A DNA stretch of 61,004 nucleotides from Subtercola boreus (GCF_003399625.1 NZ_NBXA01000028.1:1-61004); one strand, 5' to 3'; shown: positions 1 to 10,400, counted from the first letter of the stretch. Notes: generated by a model from the sequence alone, not told the origin. Program-made: numbers and translations.

Positions 1-123
1 GGGCGGGGCGGGCCGGCCGGGCGGGGGCGACGGGGCGGCGCGGGCCGACCGGGGGTGGGCCGGACGGAGCGGGCGGGCTGGCCGACCGGGGGTGGCGGGC
101 CGGCCGGTCGGGCGCGGGGGCGG

Positions 124-1509
124 CTAGAAGCCGGCGCCGTACTGTCCCAGCACCTGGCGGGGGTTCTGCGCCGTGCCGTTCAGGCGGGTCTCGAAGTGCA
201 CGTGGCATCCGGTGGACGCACCCGTCGTGCCCGCCTTCGCGATGAGCTGGCCTTCGGCGACGGCCCAGCCCGAGCGCACCACGAGCGACGTGTTGTGGCC
301 GTAGACCGTCGTGCGTCCGCCACCGTGGTTGATTGTGACGGCGTTGCCGAGCCCGCCGTTCGACCCCGCGAAGGTCACGGTGCCAGCGGATGCCGCGTAG
401 ACGTTCGCGCCGCAGGTGCCTCCGGGGCTCACGAGGTCGATGCCCGCGTGCAGGCGCCAGACCGCGTCGATCGGGTGGAACCGGTTGCCGAACTCGCTCG
501 ACACTCTCGCGTTCGGGAGCGGGCTGCTCCAGCCCTGGCCGCCGGGGCCGATGACGATGGGGGCCGGCGACCCGCCCGAGCCGCCGCTGCCGCCATCACT
601 GCTGCCGCCGCCCCGCGCCGCCCGCTCGCGCTCCGCCGCAGCCCGCGCCTCGCGCTCGGCCCGCGCCTGCTCCTCCGCGATGCGCGCCCGCTCGACGACA
701 CCGGCCTGGTAGTCGGCCTCTGTCGCCGCCCTGTTGGACACCAGCACATCGAGCTGCGACGCGAGTTCGACCCGGCGACTCTGCTCCTCAGCGAGCACCG
801 TCTCGACGGCCGCCTGCGCAGCCGCAGCCTCGGCGAGCGCCTGCTCGGCAGCAAGCCTGAGCCCGTCGAGCGCGGATTTCGCCACAGCCGCCTGGCTGGC
901 GAGAGCCGCCGCGCTGTTGCGGCCCTGCGCCGCGAGTTCGTAGATCTGCGAGGTCTGCTCGGTGAGTTTACTGAGGGCTCCGAGCTGGTAGAGCAGAGCA
1001 TCCACATCGCCGCCGCCGGAACTCCCGAGCAGGGCAACCGACAGGTTCGACCCGCCGGAGCGTGCCAATTGTGCCGCCAAGGCTCCGGCTCGCTGACTGG
1101 ATGTCTGCGCCTGGGCCGTGGCCGCCCCTGCCTTGCCGTCGAGCTCGTCGCTCAGCCGCACACCCTCGTCGAACGCGATCTGCGCGGTCTCGTACTCGGA
1201 CCCGCGCTGCTCGGAGAGCGCCTGCGCCGCGACCGTCTCGGCTTCGAGCCCAGCGATCAGGCCCCGGATGCGCGTGATCTCGCCCTGCTTCGACTCCTCG
1301 TTCGAGCGGGCTGCGAGAACGTCCTCCCAGCTCGGGTAGTCCACGGCGCGGGCGGATTCCGACGCGAGTCCGTCACCGAGAACCAACGCGAAAGCGACCG
1401 CGGCCGCCTGCACGAGCGCGCGGAACGGGCGGCGCGGGCGCGCGACAGCGCCGCCCTGCACGTGGGAGGCACGGCTCTGCAGGGGCGGAGTGGCGGGATG
1501 TTCGGTCAC
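124..1509 (-). CDS. Secreted M23 family peptidoglycan endopeptidase with coiled-coil
   Basis: Predicted exported zinc metallopeptidase (LytM/EnvC type) that would cut peptide cross-links in the cell wall. The C-terminal ~130 residues hold the M23 ligands: H-A-G-I-D-L and the H-V-H-F-E motif near the end. The middle (about residues 70-290) is Ala/Glu/Gln/Arg-rich coiled coil, followed by a Gly/Ser linker. A hydrophobic signal segment follows PRRPFRALVQ. I start at a GTG preceded by AGGACGAG, giving 461 residues. A longer in-frame ATG exists upstream but would run through the neighbouring tRNA-Glu, so it is rejected. The gene stands alone, divergent from the tRNA cluster. The family call is firm; the cleaved bond is not known. 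Confidence 0.88.
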   Translation of the reverse strand: MTEHPATPPLQSRASHVQGGAVARPRRPFRALVQAAAVAFALVLGDGLASESARAVDYPSWEDVLAARSNEESKQGEITRIRGLIAGLEAETVAAQALSEQRGSEYETAQIAFDEGVRLSDELDGKAGAATAQAQTSSQRAGALAAQLARSGGSNLSVALLGSSGGGDVDALLYQLGALSKLTEQTSQIYELAAQGRNSAAALASQAAVAKSALDGLRLAAEQALAEAAAAQAAVETVLAEEQSRRVELASQLDVLVSNRAATEADYQAGVVERARIAEEQARAEREARAAAERERAARGGGSSDGGSGGSGGSPAPIVIGPGGQGWSSPLPNARVSSEFGNRFHPIDAVWRLHAGIDLVSPGGTCGANVYAASAGTVTFAGSNGGLGNAVTINHGGGRTTVYGHNTSLVVRSGWAVAEGQLIAKAGTTGASTGCHVHFETRLNGTAQNPRQVLGQYGAGF

Positions 1510-1670
1510 GAGCTCGTCCTGTCGAGTGGGGTGGGCCGGGCATCCGTCGCCCACGTGGCTTTCGGCCACAGTAATCGGGCCTGCTGGGAGCGGAGCGCCC
1601 CACGCCGACAGTTGCGATCTGCACAGACCATGCCCAGCCGCAAACTGCTCGCCGCCACCGCGGAACACGA

Positions 1671-1701
1671 TTGGCGAGGAGGGGCATCCGTGTGGCATAC
1701 T
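1671..1701 (+). promoter_or_regulatory. Possible promoter of the tRNA cluster
   Basis: TTGGCG and CATACT boxes, 19 bases apart, lie about 20 bases before tRNA-Glu. They resemble -35/-10 elements, but the spacing is longer than ideal. Inference only. Confidence 0.3.
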
Positions 1702-1719
1702 CGTTGAGTTGTCAAAAAC

Positions 1720-1795
1720 GGCCCCATCGTTTAGCGGCCTAGGACGCTGCCCTTTCACGGCAGTAGCACGGGTTCGAATCCCGTTGGGGTCACCA
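1720..1795 (+). tRNA. tRNA-Glu (TTC anticodon)
   Basis: Acceptor stem GGCCCCA/TGGGGTC with one G-U pair. The anticodon stem CTGCC/GGCAG encloses loop CTTTCAC with TTC at the anticodon. The T arm is ACGGG-TTCGAAT-CCCGT. Discriminator A is followed by an encoded CCA. It is the first of three tRNAs in one direction; Glu-Asp-Phe clustering is common in actinobacteria. Confidence 0.95.
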
Positions 1796-1850
1796 GGCCG
1801 CTAGAATTACTTGCGGCACCGTTTTTCAACACAGAAAATTTCACAAGTTT

Positions 1851-1924
1851 GGCCCTGTAGCGCAGTTGGTTAGCGCGCCGCCCTGTCACGGCGGAGGTCG
1901 CCGGTTCAAGTCCGGTCAGGGTCG
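1851..1924 (+). tRNA. tRNA-Asp (GTC anticodon)
   Basis: Acceptor stem GGCCCTG/CAGGGTC with one G-U pair. The anticodon stem CCGCC/GGCGG encloses loop CTGTCAC with anticodon GTC. A standard T loop (TTCAAGT) is visible. Discriminator is G. CCA is not encoded, unlike the preceding tRNA-Glu. Confidence 0.95.
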
Positions 1925-1938
1925 CAAAGGATCGAATG

Positions 1939-1961
1939 CCCTTCCCTCGGGAAGGGTTTTT
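1939..1961 (+). terminator. Intrinsic terminator after tRNA-Asp
   Basis: GC-rich hairpin CCCTTCC/GGAAGGG with a short loop, directly followed by TTTTT. It lies between tRNA-Asp and tRNA-Phe, so tRNA-Phe may have its own promoter or depend on read-through. Confidence 0.75.
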
Positions 1962-1987
1962 CGGCCTCTGGAGGGGTTCACCTCTTC

Positions 1988-2060
1988 GGCTCTGTAGCTC
2001 AGTTGGTAGAGCGTTCGACTGAAAATCGAAAGGTCACCGGATCGATGCCGGTCGGAGCCA
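1988..2060 (+). tRNA. tRNA-Phe (GAA anticodon)
   Basis: Acceptor stem GGCTCTG/CGGAGCC. The anticodon stem TTCGA/TCGAA encloses loop CTGAAAA with GAA. Discriminator A; CCA is not encoded. It is the last gene of the cluster and is followed at once by a strong hairpin with a T tract. Confidence 0.95.
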
Positions 2061-2062
2061 CT

Positions 2063-2102
2063 GCCCTACTTCGAGGCTTCTACTTGGAGTAGGGCTTTTT
2101 TC
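2063..2102 (+). terminator. Intrinsic terminator after tRNA-Phe
   Basis: Eight-base stem GCCCTACT/AGTAGGGC with a 17-base loop, followed by seven T residues. It ends the tRNA cluster before the convergent DUF2277 gene. Confidence 0.8.
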
Positions 2103-2126
2103 ATTCCTCGGCTCGCCCCCGTGCGG

Positions 2127-2399
2127 TCAGGCGGCGGCGAAGCGGTGCGCCGAGCGCTCCTTCGCCTTGGCCGCCTCCACCCCGCGGTCTTTCGGCGGGG
2201 CCGAGCTCACCAAGTCTTCGAGCAGGTGCCCCGTGATGTGGGCGATCTCGGCGACAGCGCGGTCGAAGGCCTCCGCGTTCGCCTTCGAGGGCTTCGACGT
2301 GCCGCTGATCTTGCGCACGTACTGCAGCGCGGCAGCGTGCACCTCGTCGCCAGTCGCGGCTGGTTCGAAGTTGTGCAGGGTGTGGATGTTGCGGCACAT
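2127..2399 (-). CDS. DUF2277 family protein
   Basis: A 90-residue soluble protein starting MCRNIHTLHNFEPAAT, the characteristic N-terminus of DUF2277, followed by a helical body that continues ALQYVRKISGTSKPS. Length fits the family. Function is unknown. It is often a lone small gene in actinobacteria, and here it sits alone, convergent with the tRNA cluster. No signal peptide or membrane segment is seen. Confidence 0.85.
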   Translation of the reverse strand: MCRNIHTLHNFEPAATGDEVHAAALQYVRKISGTSKPSKANAEAFDRAVAEIAHITGHLLEDLVSSAPPKDRGVEAAKAKERSAHRFAAA

Positions 2400-2514
2400 G
2401 GGAGCCTCCGGCGGGTCGGATGATCGGGGTCAGGTCTTGTGAACAGCGTACACATGACGTCGATCCCGCTCAAGCGAACCCGCTCAGGCGATCCCGAAGG
2501 AGCCGATTCTGAAG

Positions 2515-3537
2515 CTAGACGGCCTCGGCGGAGCCGCGGCGCGCGAGGGCCAGGTTGACCAGGACCGCGCCGACGATGATCACACCGCTGACGACGTTCT
2601 GGAAGAACGGGTTGACGCCGAGGAGGATCAGACCGTTGCCGATGACGGCGATGAAGATCACTCCGAGCAGTGTGCCGAGCATCGATCCCCGTCCACCGGA
2701 GAGGGAGGTTCCGCCGACGACGATCGCGGCGATCACATCGAACTCGAGCCCGGTGGCCGCTGCCGCGTTGCCACTGCTGAGCCGCGCTGCGGTGACGATC
2801 CCCACGACGGCAGCCAGCAGGCCGGTGCCGACGAAGACCAGCACGCGCACGCGCGCGACCTTGATACCGCTGAGCACTGCGGCCTTCGCGTTGCCGCCGA
2901 CGGCGTAGACCGAGCGTCCGAAGCCGGTGCGCCTGGCGATGAAGACGTAGATGAAGAAGAGCACGAACATCAGCACGACATTCACGGGGATGCCGCCCGG
3001 AAGCGTTCCACCGAGGAAGTCCATGAAGGGACTCTCGTCGATCGGCACCGGCAGTGCGTTCGTGATGAACTGGGCCTGACCTCGGAGCGCCAGCCAGAGG
3101 CCCAGCGTGACCACGAAGGAAGGAACTCCGAATCTCGCGCGCAACCAGCCGGCGAACGCGCCGATGCCGATTCCTCCCACCAGGGTCAGCACGATGGCCA
3201 GCGGCAGACCGAACCCCCAGGGCCCCGCCATCTCGGCCAGCATGACCGACCAGAACGCCACAGCGGGACCGACGCTGATGTCGATCTCACCCGCGACGAT
3301 CACGAGGGTCGCGGCCCAGGCGATGATCCCGATGTTCGCCGCAGACTGCAGGATGCTGAAGATGTTGCGGGGTGTCCCGAAGTTCGGCGCCAGGATCGAC
3401 AGCACAACGAAGAGAACCACGATTCCTACGACGAGTCCGATGATGTTGATCTGCTGCGAGCCGATCTCCACTCGGAAGCGGCGGCGGGAACCTGTGCGGC
3501 CTTCTGACGTCGTGAGGGTTTCGGGCGAGTTCGTCAT
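2515..3537 (-). CDS. Sugar ABC transporter permease (RbsC-type)
   Basis: Inner-membrane permease of a ribose-type ABC importer, 340 residues, with eight to ten hydrophobic segments after a short charged N-terminus. The start is the ATG of MTNSPETLTT with AAGGA upstream; longer in-frame starts overlap the ATPase gene and are rejected. It is the last gene of a three-gene operon: binding protein, ATPase, permease, with 26 bases between ATPase stop and this start. The substrate is not readable from the sequence. The adjoining isomerase and dehydrogenase genes suggest a pentose or deoxyhexose. Confidence 0.9.
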   Translation of the reverse strand: MTNSPETLTTSEGRTGSRRRFRVEIGSQQINIIGLVVGIVVLFVVLSILAPNFGTPRNIFSILQSAANIGIIAWAATLVIVAGEIDISVGPAVAFWSVMLAEMAGPWGFGLPLAIVLTLVGGIGIGAFAGWLRARFGVPSFVVTLGLWLALRGQAQFITNALPVPIDESPFMDFLGGTLPGGIPVNVVLMFVLFFIYVFIARRTGFGRSVYAVGGNAKAAVLSGIKVARVRVLVFVGTGLLAAVVGIVTAARLSSGNAAAATGLEFDVIAAIVVGGTSLSGGRGSMLGTLLGVIFIAVIGNGLILLGVNPFFQNVVSGVIIVGAVLVNLALARRGSAEAV

Positions 3538-3563
3538 CGTATGTCCAATTTCCTTGCGGGTTC

Positions 3564-5081
3564 TCAGTGTTCGGCCATGGCGGTGGCCAGAAGTGTGTCG
3601 GTTGAAATGTTCGGTGCCACGAACTCGTCGACGAGTTCGCCACCGCGAAGGACGAAGACCCTGTCGCACACGGCAGGCAGTTCTTCGACTTCGCTCGACA
3701 CGAAGACGACGACCCGGCCACTGGCAGCGAGATTTCTGATGAGGGCGTAGATCTGGGCTTTCGCCTCGATGTCGACTCCCCGGGTCGGTTCATCCAGCAG
3801 CAGCACCGTGCTGTCGGCGTGGAGCCAGCGGCCGATTACGGCCTTCTGCTGGTTGCCACCGCTTAGGGTGTTCAACTCGGCGCGGGTGGACGATGTCTTG
3901 ATCGACATCTGGTCGACGATCGTCTGCGCCGCGGCGGCAACCCGCCGCGGGCGAAGCACTCCGCCCGAACTCACCCGACGCCAGTCGGAGACCACGATGT
4001 TCTCGTCGATTCCGAGCAGCGGAAAGATGCCGTCTTCCTTGCGGTTCTCCGGCGTCATGCCGATCCCGCTTCTGAGGGCCCGGGCATTGCCTCTGCCGGC
4101 GAGTTCCCTGCCGGCCATGGTGATCGATCCGGAATCGGGGGCAACGATCCCCGCGATCGACTGGAGGAGCTCGGTTCTGCCTGATCCGAGGATACCGGCG
4201 ATGCCGATCACCTCGCCGGCCCGGAGATCGAGGTCGACGTTCCGGAGTTTTGGTTCGAGCGTCAGCCCCCGCACCGAGATCAGGATCTCGCCGGCACCGT
4301 CTGGCGCCGATTCGATCGGTTCCATCTCGGATGCCGCCTCGCCCAGCATCATCTGCACCACCTCCCTGGTGGTCAGCTCGCCGATCGCGCGGGTGTCGAT
4401 GAGTCGGCCGTCGCGCATCACCGACGCGCTGGAGGCCACCCGCCTGATCTCGCTCAGCCGGTGGCTCACATAGATGACGGCAACACCCTCAGAGGAGAGC
4501 TGCGCGACGACGTCGAGCACCCGGGTCACCTCCCCGGCAGAGAGCGAACTGGTCGGTTCGTCGAGAATGAGGAGCTTGAGGTCGTCCATCAGCGCACGGG
4601 CGATCTCGACCATCTGCTGGTCGGCGATTCCGAGCTCAGAGACGAGCTGGTTGGGTCGGAAGTCGAGCGCGAGACGCTTCAGAGCCAGATCGGTGGCAGC
4701 CGCCATGGCTCGGTAGTCGATGCCCGTGCGATTGCGCAGCCAGTGACCCATGAACATGTTCTCGGCGATCGTCATCGACTGGATCAGGGACAGTTCCTGA
4801 TAGACGGTACGCACACCGAGAGCTCGCGCTCCGTCGATCCCGCCTGTGCCGAGAAGGTGGCCTCCGACGAAGACCTGCCCGCTGTCCGGCGTCTCCGCTC
4901 CCGACAGGAGCCGGATCATCGTGGATTTGCCGGCGCCGTTCTTGCCGAGCAGCGCCCGCACCTCACCCGGGCTGACCGTGAAGTCGACCCGGGTGAGTGC
5001 TTTGACGTTCGGGTACTGCTTGGAGACGTCGCGCACGTCGACCACCAGGTCTGCGGTGGTGTGTGGGAGTGAGTCAGTCAC
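3564..5081 (-). CDS. Sugar ABC transporter ATP-binding protein (two ABC domains)
   Basis: RbsA/MglA/AraG-type ATPase of 505 residues with two tandem nucleotide-binding domains. Domain 1 has Walker A GKNGAGKST and Walker B LLILDEPTSSL but a weak signature. Domain 2 has a degenerate Walker A (GILGSGRTE), a canonical signature LSGGNQQK and Walker B LLLDEPTRGVD. One strong and one weak site is typical of the family. The GTG start has AAGGA seven bases upstream. It drives import together with the binding protein and permease that flank it. Confidence 0.93.
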   Translation of the reverse strand: MTDSLPHTTADLVVDVRDVSKQYPNVKALTRVDFTVSPGEVRALLGKNGAGKSTMIRLLSGAETPDSGQVFVGGHLLGTGGIDGARALGVRTVYQELSLIQSMTIAENMFMGHWLRNRTGIDYRAMAAATDLALKRLALDFRPNQLVSELGIADQQMVEIARALMDDLKLLILDEPTSSLSAGEVTRVLDVVAQLSSEGVAVIYVSHRLSEIRRVASSASVMRDGRLIDTRAIGELTTREVVQMMLGEAASEMEPIESAPDGAGEILISVRGLTLEPKLRNVDLDLRAGEVIGIAGILGSGRTELLQSIAGIVAPDSGSITMAGRELAGRGNARALRSGIGMTPENRKEDGIFPLLGIDENIVVSDWRRVSSGGVLRPRRVAAAAQTIVDQMSIKTSSTRAELNTLSGGNQQKAVIGRWLHADSTVLLLDEPTRGVDIEAKAQIYALIRNLAASGRVVVFVSSEVEELPAVCDRVFVLRGGELVDEFVAPNISTDTLLATAMAEH

Positions 5082-5168
5082 TGGTGTCCTTCACTTCGTC
5101 GTGAGCGTCTTCTCGGTTGTCGTCTGCAGTTCGGGCGTACCACTCATGCCGTCACCGCCGAGGGCTGG

Positions 5169-6182
5169 TTACGGGATACCGTTCGCGTGCGCCTCGAGCC
5201 ACTTCTTGCCGTCTTCCGGCCCGGTGTACAGCACGATCGGAGCATCCACGTTGATGCTCGCAGGTTTTGCCACGCCGCCGACGGCATCGATCGCCGCTTT
5301 GATGGCCAGCTTGCCGACCGCCTGGCCGGAGACATCCACGGAGGCTTTGAGCACGTCGCCCTTGACCAGAGCGTTCGCGAGGTCGGTTGTCATGTCGGAG
5401 CCGAAGACGACGGTCTTGCCCACACGGTTGTTCTGCTCGACCGCCTTGACGCCGCCGATCGCAGCGCCGCCCGATTCGCCGAAGAAGGCGTCGGTGTCAG
5501 GGTTGGCGGTGAGCATGGCCGTAGCCGTGTCGATGGATTTGGTCGGGTCGGTGGCCAGCTGGTTGGAGACGATGGTGTAGCCGGGAACCTTCTCTTTCAG
5601 AACGTTCTCGAAGCCTTCGCGGCGCTGGACACAGACTTCGACGAACTCGCAGTTGAGAACCCCGATCTTCGGCGCGGCGATGTTGTTGGCGATGAAGTAG
5701 TCCGCTGCCGCCTGGCCGATCTGCTCCCCGAACTTCACCGGGTCGCCGAAGACGTAGGAGTAGACGTATTTCTGGGCCGATTCGTCAGCGATACAGGTGT
5801 TGTAGCAGATCACGGGGATGTTGGCGTCGAAGGCCTGCTTGATGGCCGGGATCGAGCTCTCACCCGACGCGGCCGAGAGGAGGATGGCGTTGACGTTGGC
5901 GGTGATGTACGTGCTGACGAAGGTGCTCTCCTTCGAGGCGTCGTCCTGTGCATTCGATTCGAGCACCTTCACCGTGGTGCCGTTCTCCGCCGCGCCGTCC
6001 TGCACGCCGCGCTGTACCCCACCGTAGAAGCCCTGCGTATCGAGGTAGATCGCGCCGACGGTGATGCTCTTGTCTGTCGATCCCGCGTTGCCGCCTGTGC
6101 CCGCGCATCCGGCGACCGTCATGACCATCGCACCGATGATCGCGACAGAGGCGATCAGCTTCCTTTTTCTCTGGAGATCCAC
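5169..6182 (-). CDS. Sugar ABC transporter substrate-binding lipoprotein
   Basis: Extracytoplasmic sugar-binding protein of the ribose-type periplasmic-binding family, 337 residues. The N-terminus is a lipoprotein signal: charged MDLQRKRK, hydrophobic stretch, then lipobox VAGC. The GTG start is chosen because AAAGAGG lies just before it; the longer in-frame ATG lacks a site and would put over 30 extra residues before the signal. First gene of the transporter operon, divergent from the AraC regulator. The ligand is unknown. Confidence 0.9.
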   Translation of the reverse strand: MDLQRKRKLIASVAIIGAMVMTVAGCAGTGGNAGSTDKSITVGAIYLDTQGFYGGVQRGVQDGAAENGTTVKVLESNAQDDASKESTFVSTYITANVNAILLSAASGESSIPAIKQAFDANIPVICYNTCIADESAQKYVYSYVFGDPVKFGEQIGQAAADYFIANNIAAPKIGVLNCEFVEVCVQRREGFENVLKEKVPGYTIVSNQLATDPTKSIDTATAMLTANPDTDAFFGESGGAAIGGVKAVEQNNRVGKTVVFGSDMTTDLANALVKGDVLKASVDVSGQAVGKLAIKAAIDAVGGVAKPASINVDAPIVLYTGPEDGKKWLEAHANGIP

Positions 6183-6442
6183 AATGACCTCTTTCTGGCC
6201 TGCGCCTCGGCGACAGACCTGCCGTGTTTGGTTGTACGCCGCCCTGGAAGTGGTGGCGCTATTGAAACGGTTAAATTCAAGATGCATCGCCCACCTTATG
6301 CAATGGGAGAGAGCTCAGTCAACAAAAAGCGGTGGAAGAATTTAAACGATTTTCTACCGACCGGAGGAACCGCGACCGGGACCTTTCGGCTTGCGGCAAT
6401 CGTACGAAGAGCACATCCCGGCGCGGAAGTGGCAATCCTCGG
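6183..6442. promoter_or_regulatory. Divergent control region with LacI-type operator-like boxes
   Basis: AT-rich intergenic region between the transporter operon and the AraC gene. It contains TTGAAACGGTTAAA (6262-6275) and TTTAAACGATTTT (6341-6353). Both are centred on CG with AA before and TT after, the layout of LacI/GalR operators. Related boxes recur upstream of the isomerase operon near the LacI gene. Which protein binds is inference. Confidence 0.45.
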
Positions 6443-7351
6443 ATGAAACTGGATAAAACGACGAAACCGCGCAAAGATCGTGGAGTGCTGATCGAAGAAG
6501 GATTCCCCGGTCAACGGCTGCGCGTGCTTCCCGTTCCGCAGATCCGGGCGGCGCTGGCGAGCCCGGCCACCTCTCATCTGCTCGTCACCGACGCCGGTTT
6601 CTTTCCGCGGGCCCGCTCCCACGGGATGACACGGCGAACGGGCATCCCCCAGGCGATCGTGATCGTCTGCACCCAGGGCACGGGATGGTGTTCGATCGCC
6701 GGCACCACCCACCGGGTCGGGCCCGGACAGGCACTGGTGATCCCTCCCGGAACCGCGCACGCCTACGGCGCAGACCCCGACGATCCCTGGACGCTGTGGT
6801 GGATGCATCTCGCCGGAGACGACCTCGTCGACCTCCTCGGCGTGACCACTCTCACCGCTTCGTCGCCCGTTCGCGAGCTCACCGACCCGTTCCGGATCTC
6901 GGAGCTTGTCGACGAGTCGGTTCGGGCTCTCGAGCACGACCAGACCGACGCGAGCCTCCTCGCCGCAGCCGGAGCGGCCTGGCACCTGCTCTCCCTGCTG
7001 GCCTCGGAGCGCTCGCCCCAGTCGCCCCGACTCTCGGCCATCGACAGGGCCAGGGAGCACCTGCGGAAGAACTTCGCAGAAGATGTCTCGATCGCCGATC
7101 TGGCAGCGGTCGCCCGCCTCAGCCCCTCGCACTTCGCTGCGCTCTTCCGCCAGCAGACCGGAACGACTCCCCTGCGCTACCAGGTGCAGCTGCGGATGGC
7201 CCGCGCGCGCGAGCTGCTCGACACGACGGATCTGGCGGTGGCGACCGTCGCTGGGATGGCGGGCTACAGCGATCCGTTCTACTTCTCCCGGCAGTTCAAG
7301 GCCCTCCACGGCACGACCCCGCTACGCTACCGCGGCCACGCCAAGGGATGA
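6443..7351 (+). CDS. AraC family transcriptional regulator
   Basis: A 302-residue regulator with an N-terminal cupin-like sensor (CSIAGTTHRVGPGQALVIPP) and a C-terminal double helix-turn-helix from about residue 195 (VSIADLAAVARLSPSHFAAL, then VATVAGMAGYSDPFYFSRQF). It lies between the divergent ABC transporter operon and the downstream catabolic genes and probably activates one or both in response to the imported sugar. The start at MKLDKTTK has a weak GGAAG site; a GTG 14 codons further in is an alternative. Confidence 0.88.
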   Translation: MKLDKTTKPRKDRGVLIEEGFPGQRLRVLPVPQIRAALASPATSHLLVTDAGFFPRARSHGMTRRTGIPQAIVIVCTQGTGWCSIAGTTHRVGPGQALVIPPGTAHAYGADPDDPWTLWWMHLAGDDLVDLLGVTTLTASSPVRELTDPFRISELVDESVRALEHDQTDASLLAAAGAAWHLLSLLASERSPQSPRLSAIDRAREHLRKNFAEDVSIADLAAVARLSPSHFAALFRQQTGTTPLRYQVQLRMARARELLDTTDLAVATVAGMAGYSDPFYFSRQFKALHGTTPLRYRGHAKG

Positions 7352-7431
7352 TCCGACAATCGTCGTTTCATCCAGAATCATCGCCGGATCGGTCGTTTCC
7401 CTCGCTCTGACGGTCTCCGTACGATGACGGC

Positions 7432-10400
7432 ATGCTCAGTGAAGAGTCGAAGATCGACCTCCCCTCCCGCCCCTCCGACCAGGACCAGCTTGCTGTCGCC
7501 GCCTGGCCTGAGGCGCTCACAATCGACACGTACGCGACCGCCGAACCGGATCGGTACCCGCAGTTCCTCGATGCGCGCGTTTACCAGGGCTCCTCGGGAA
7601 GGGTCTTCCCGCTTCCGTTCCACGAGCGTGTCGAGACGGAGAAGCACCCCCACAGCTGGCAGGCCATCCACCTCGACAACGAATGGCTGCGGCTCGTCAT
7701 CCTGCCGCAGCTGGGTGGTCGCATCCACATCGCCTACGACAAGTCGGCGGACTACGACATCTTCTATCGCAACAACGTGATCAAGCCGGCCCTCGTGGGT
7801 CTGGCCGGCCCATGGATCTCCGGCGGGGTCGAGTTCAACTGGCCCCAGCACCACCGACCCGCGACCTACCTCCCCACCGATGTGTCGATCGAGCGCGAAG
7901 AGGATGGCAGTGTCACGGTCTGGTGCTCCGACCACGACCCCTTCGACCGCATGAAGGGCATGCACGGGATCAGGCTCCGACCCGGCTCCTCGGTGATCGA
8001 GGCCCGTGTGCGGCTTTTCAACCGCTCGGAGCAGACCCGGACGTTCCTCTGGTGGGCGAACGTCGCGGCAGCGGTCAACGAGGACTACCAGTCCTTCTTC
8101 CCGACCGACGTGCACCATGTCGCCGACCATGCGAAACGGGCTACAACCGGCTTTCCGGCGGCGTCGGGCGAGTACTACGGCGTCGACTATCCCGCCCGGG
8201 CGGATGCCGACCATCCGGATGCCGACCGACTCGACTGGTACCGCAACATCCCGGTACCCACCTCGTACATGGTCGTCGATTCGGAAGAATCCTTCTTCGG
8301 TGGCTACGACCACGCCCGGGCTGCGGGTTTCGTGCACTGGGCCGACCGGTCGATCTCACCGGGGAAGAAGCAGTGGACATGGGGGGACGCGCCGTTCGGG
8401 CACACCTGGAACGCCAACCTCACCGACACAGACGGGCCCTACATCGAACTGATGGCCGGGGTCTACACCGACAACCAGCCCGACTTCTCTTTTCTCGCAC
8501 CGGGCGAGACCAAGACGTTCAGCCAGTTCTGGTACCCGATCTCCTCGATCGGTCCCGCGATGCAGGCGACGCGTGACGGGGCGCTGCGGGTCACCATGCT
8601 CGAGGGCGGGGAACTGAGGGTGGGTGTGGCCACCACGGCCCGGGCCGCGGGAGCGATCATCCAGTTCCTCGATGCGCACGGAACGGTCGTGAGCGCGGTG
8701 CAGCGTGATCTGGCGCCGGATGCTCCCGCGGTCTTCGACTGGGCAGCGCCCGTGGGCGTCGCGGCCTCCGAGCTCGAAGTGCGTGTTGTCCACGGCGGTC
8801 GTACGCTCGTTGCGCACAGCTGGCGCCCGGCCGGGGAGCCTTTGTTCGAGCCCTCCCCCGCCGTGGCCCCGCCCGCGCCGGAGGATGTCGCGACGATCGA
8901 GGAGCTGCATCTCACAGCCACCTACCTGCAACAGTATCGGCACGCCACCCGGTCTCCTGAGCCCTACTGGCTCGAAGCGATCGAACGGGACCCCGACGAT
9001 CTGCGGTCGAACACCGCACTCGGCGCGCTCCGCTACGAATCGGCCCGTTACGACGATGCGATCGACCACCTGCAGCGTGCCGTCTCCCGGCAGACCCGGT
9101 GGGCGCCGAACCCGCCAGACGGAGAAGCCCACTACCGCCTCGGCCTGGCGCTCCGACGCGCCGGTCGCCTGCCGGAAGCACAGAAGGCCTTCGCCACATC
9201 GAGTTGGAACGCGGCGCAGTCGACCGCGGCGCACCTCGCGCTCGCCCGGATGCTGGCCGAGCAGGATCCGGCCGGGGCGTTCGAGCATGCCCGGCAGGCC
9301 CTCCGCGGCGACAGCGAGCACCTTCAGGTTCGGGATCTGCTCGTCGTGCTGCTCCGAACCCTCGGTCGCCCTGAGGAGGCCACGGCGATTCTCGACGAGA
9401 CCCTGAGGCTCGACCCTCTCGACCAGTGGGCGCGCGATCTCGCCGGACTCCGCCTGACCGATGACGCACCCACGCTCCTCGACACGGCCCTCGAGTACGT
9501 GGCGATGGGCGACCGTGTGCAGGGTGAACGCCTGCTCGTCCGCGCGGGCGAGGCCGTCGTGCGATCGGCTTCGGGGCAGGTCAACGTCGGACCGCTGGTC
9601 GCGTACCACCTCGCGGCGTCAGCGCTCAGCGTGGGAGACCTCGACCGGGCGCGCGCCCACATCCGGAGCGCCGCCTCGCTCGACGCGACCAATGCGCTCC
9701 CGTCCCGGCTCGACGACATCGACGCCCTGCTGCGGGTGGCCGCCTTCGCACCGGATCAGCCCCTGCTCTGGTCACTGCTCGGCAGCTGGTACTTCGCGCA
9801 TGACAGGCAGCACGATGCGGTCGACGCCTGGACCCGGGGCACCACGCTCGACCCCGATCCCGACACCCGCGCCCTCCTGGAGAGGAACCTCGGTATTGCG
9901 GCCTATAACGTGCAACATTCGCCGACACAGGCGATGCTCCACTTCGCAACGGCGTCCGCCGCCAGGCCGAACGACTCGCGTCTGCTGTACGAGTCCGACC
10001 AGCTCGCAGCGCGCACGGGAGTCGGCGCTCCCGAGCGTCTGGCGCGACTGGATGCCCGGCCCGACCTCGTGGCCGAACGGGATGACCTCACGGTTGAACG
10101 AGCGGTTCTGCTCACAACCCTGGGGCGGGCCGATGAGGCTCAGACGATTCTGGCCGGGCGGCGCTTCCAACCCTGGGAGGGGGGCGAGGGCATCGTGCTC
10201 ACAGCCTGGGACCGGGCGGCTCTCGCTCACGGTCGGCGACTGCTCGCCGACGGCGATGCCGCGGGTGCGGTCAGCGTGCTCGACGGCGCTCTGGATCCGC
10301 CCAGCACCCTCGGGGAGGCCCGCCATCCGTTCGCGACGGCCGCCGATCTGCACCTGCTTCGAGGAGACGCGCTGGCGCGCCTCGGCCAGGCGGCTCCGGC

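Noticed and set aside
1-123. GC-rich start of the window as a repeat or origin
   Set aside because: Only G/C-biased simple sequence; no defined unit, DnaA box or gene can be supported.
124-1758. Longer start for the M23 peptidase gene
   Set aside because: It would run antisense through tRNA-Glu and adds over 80 residues without a signal peptide; the inner GTG has a ribosome site and a proper signal.
8356-9609. Long minus-strand reading frame opposite the DUF5107 gene
   Set aside because: Arg/Gly/Glu-rich sequence with no domain, antisense to a clearly coding frame; a by-product of high GC.
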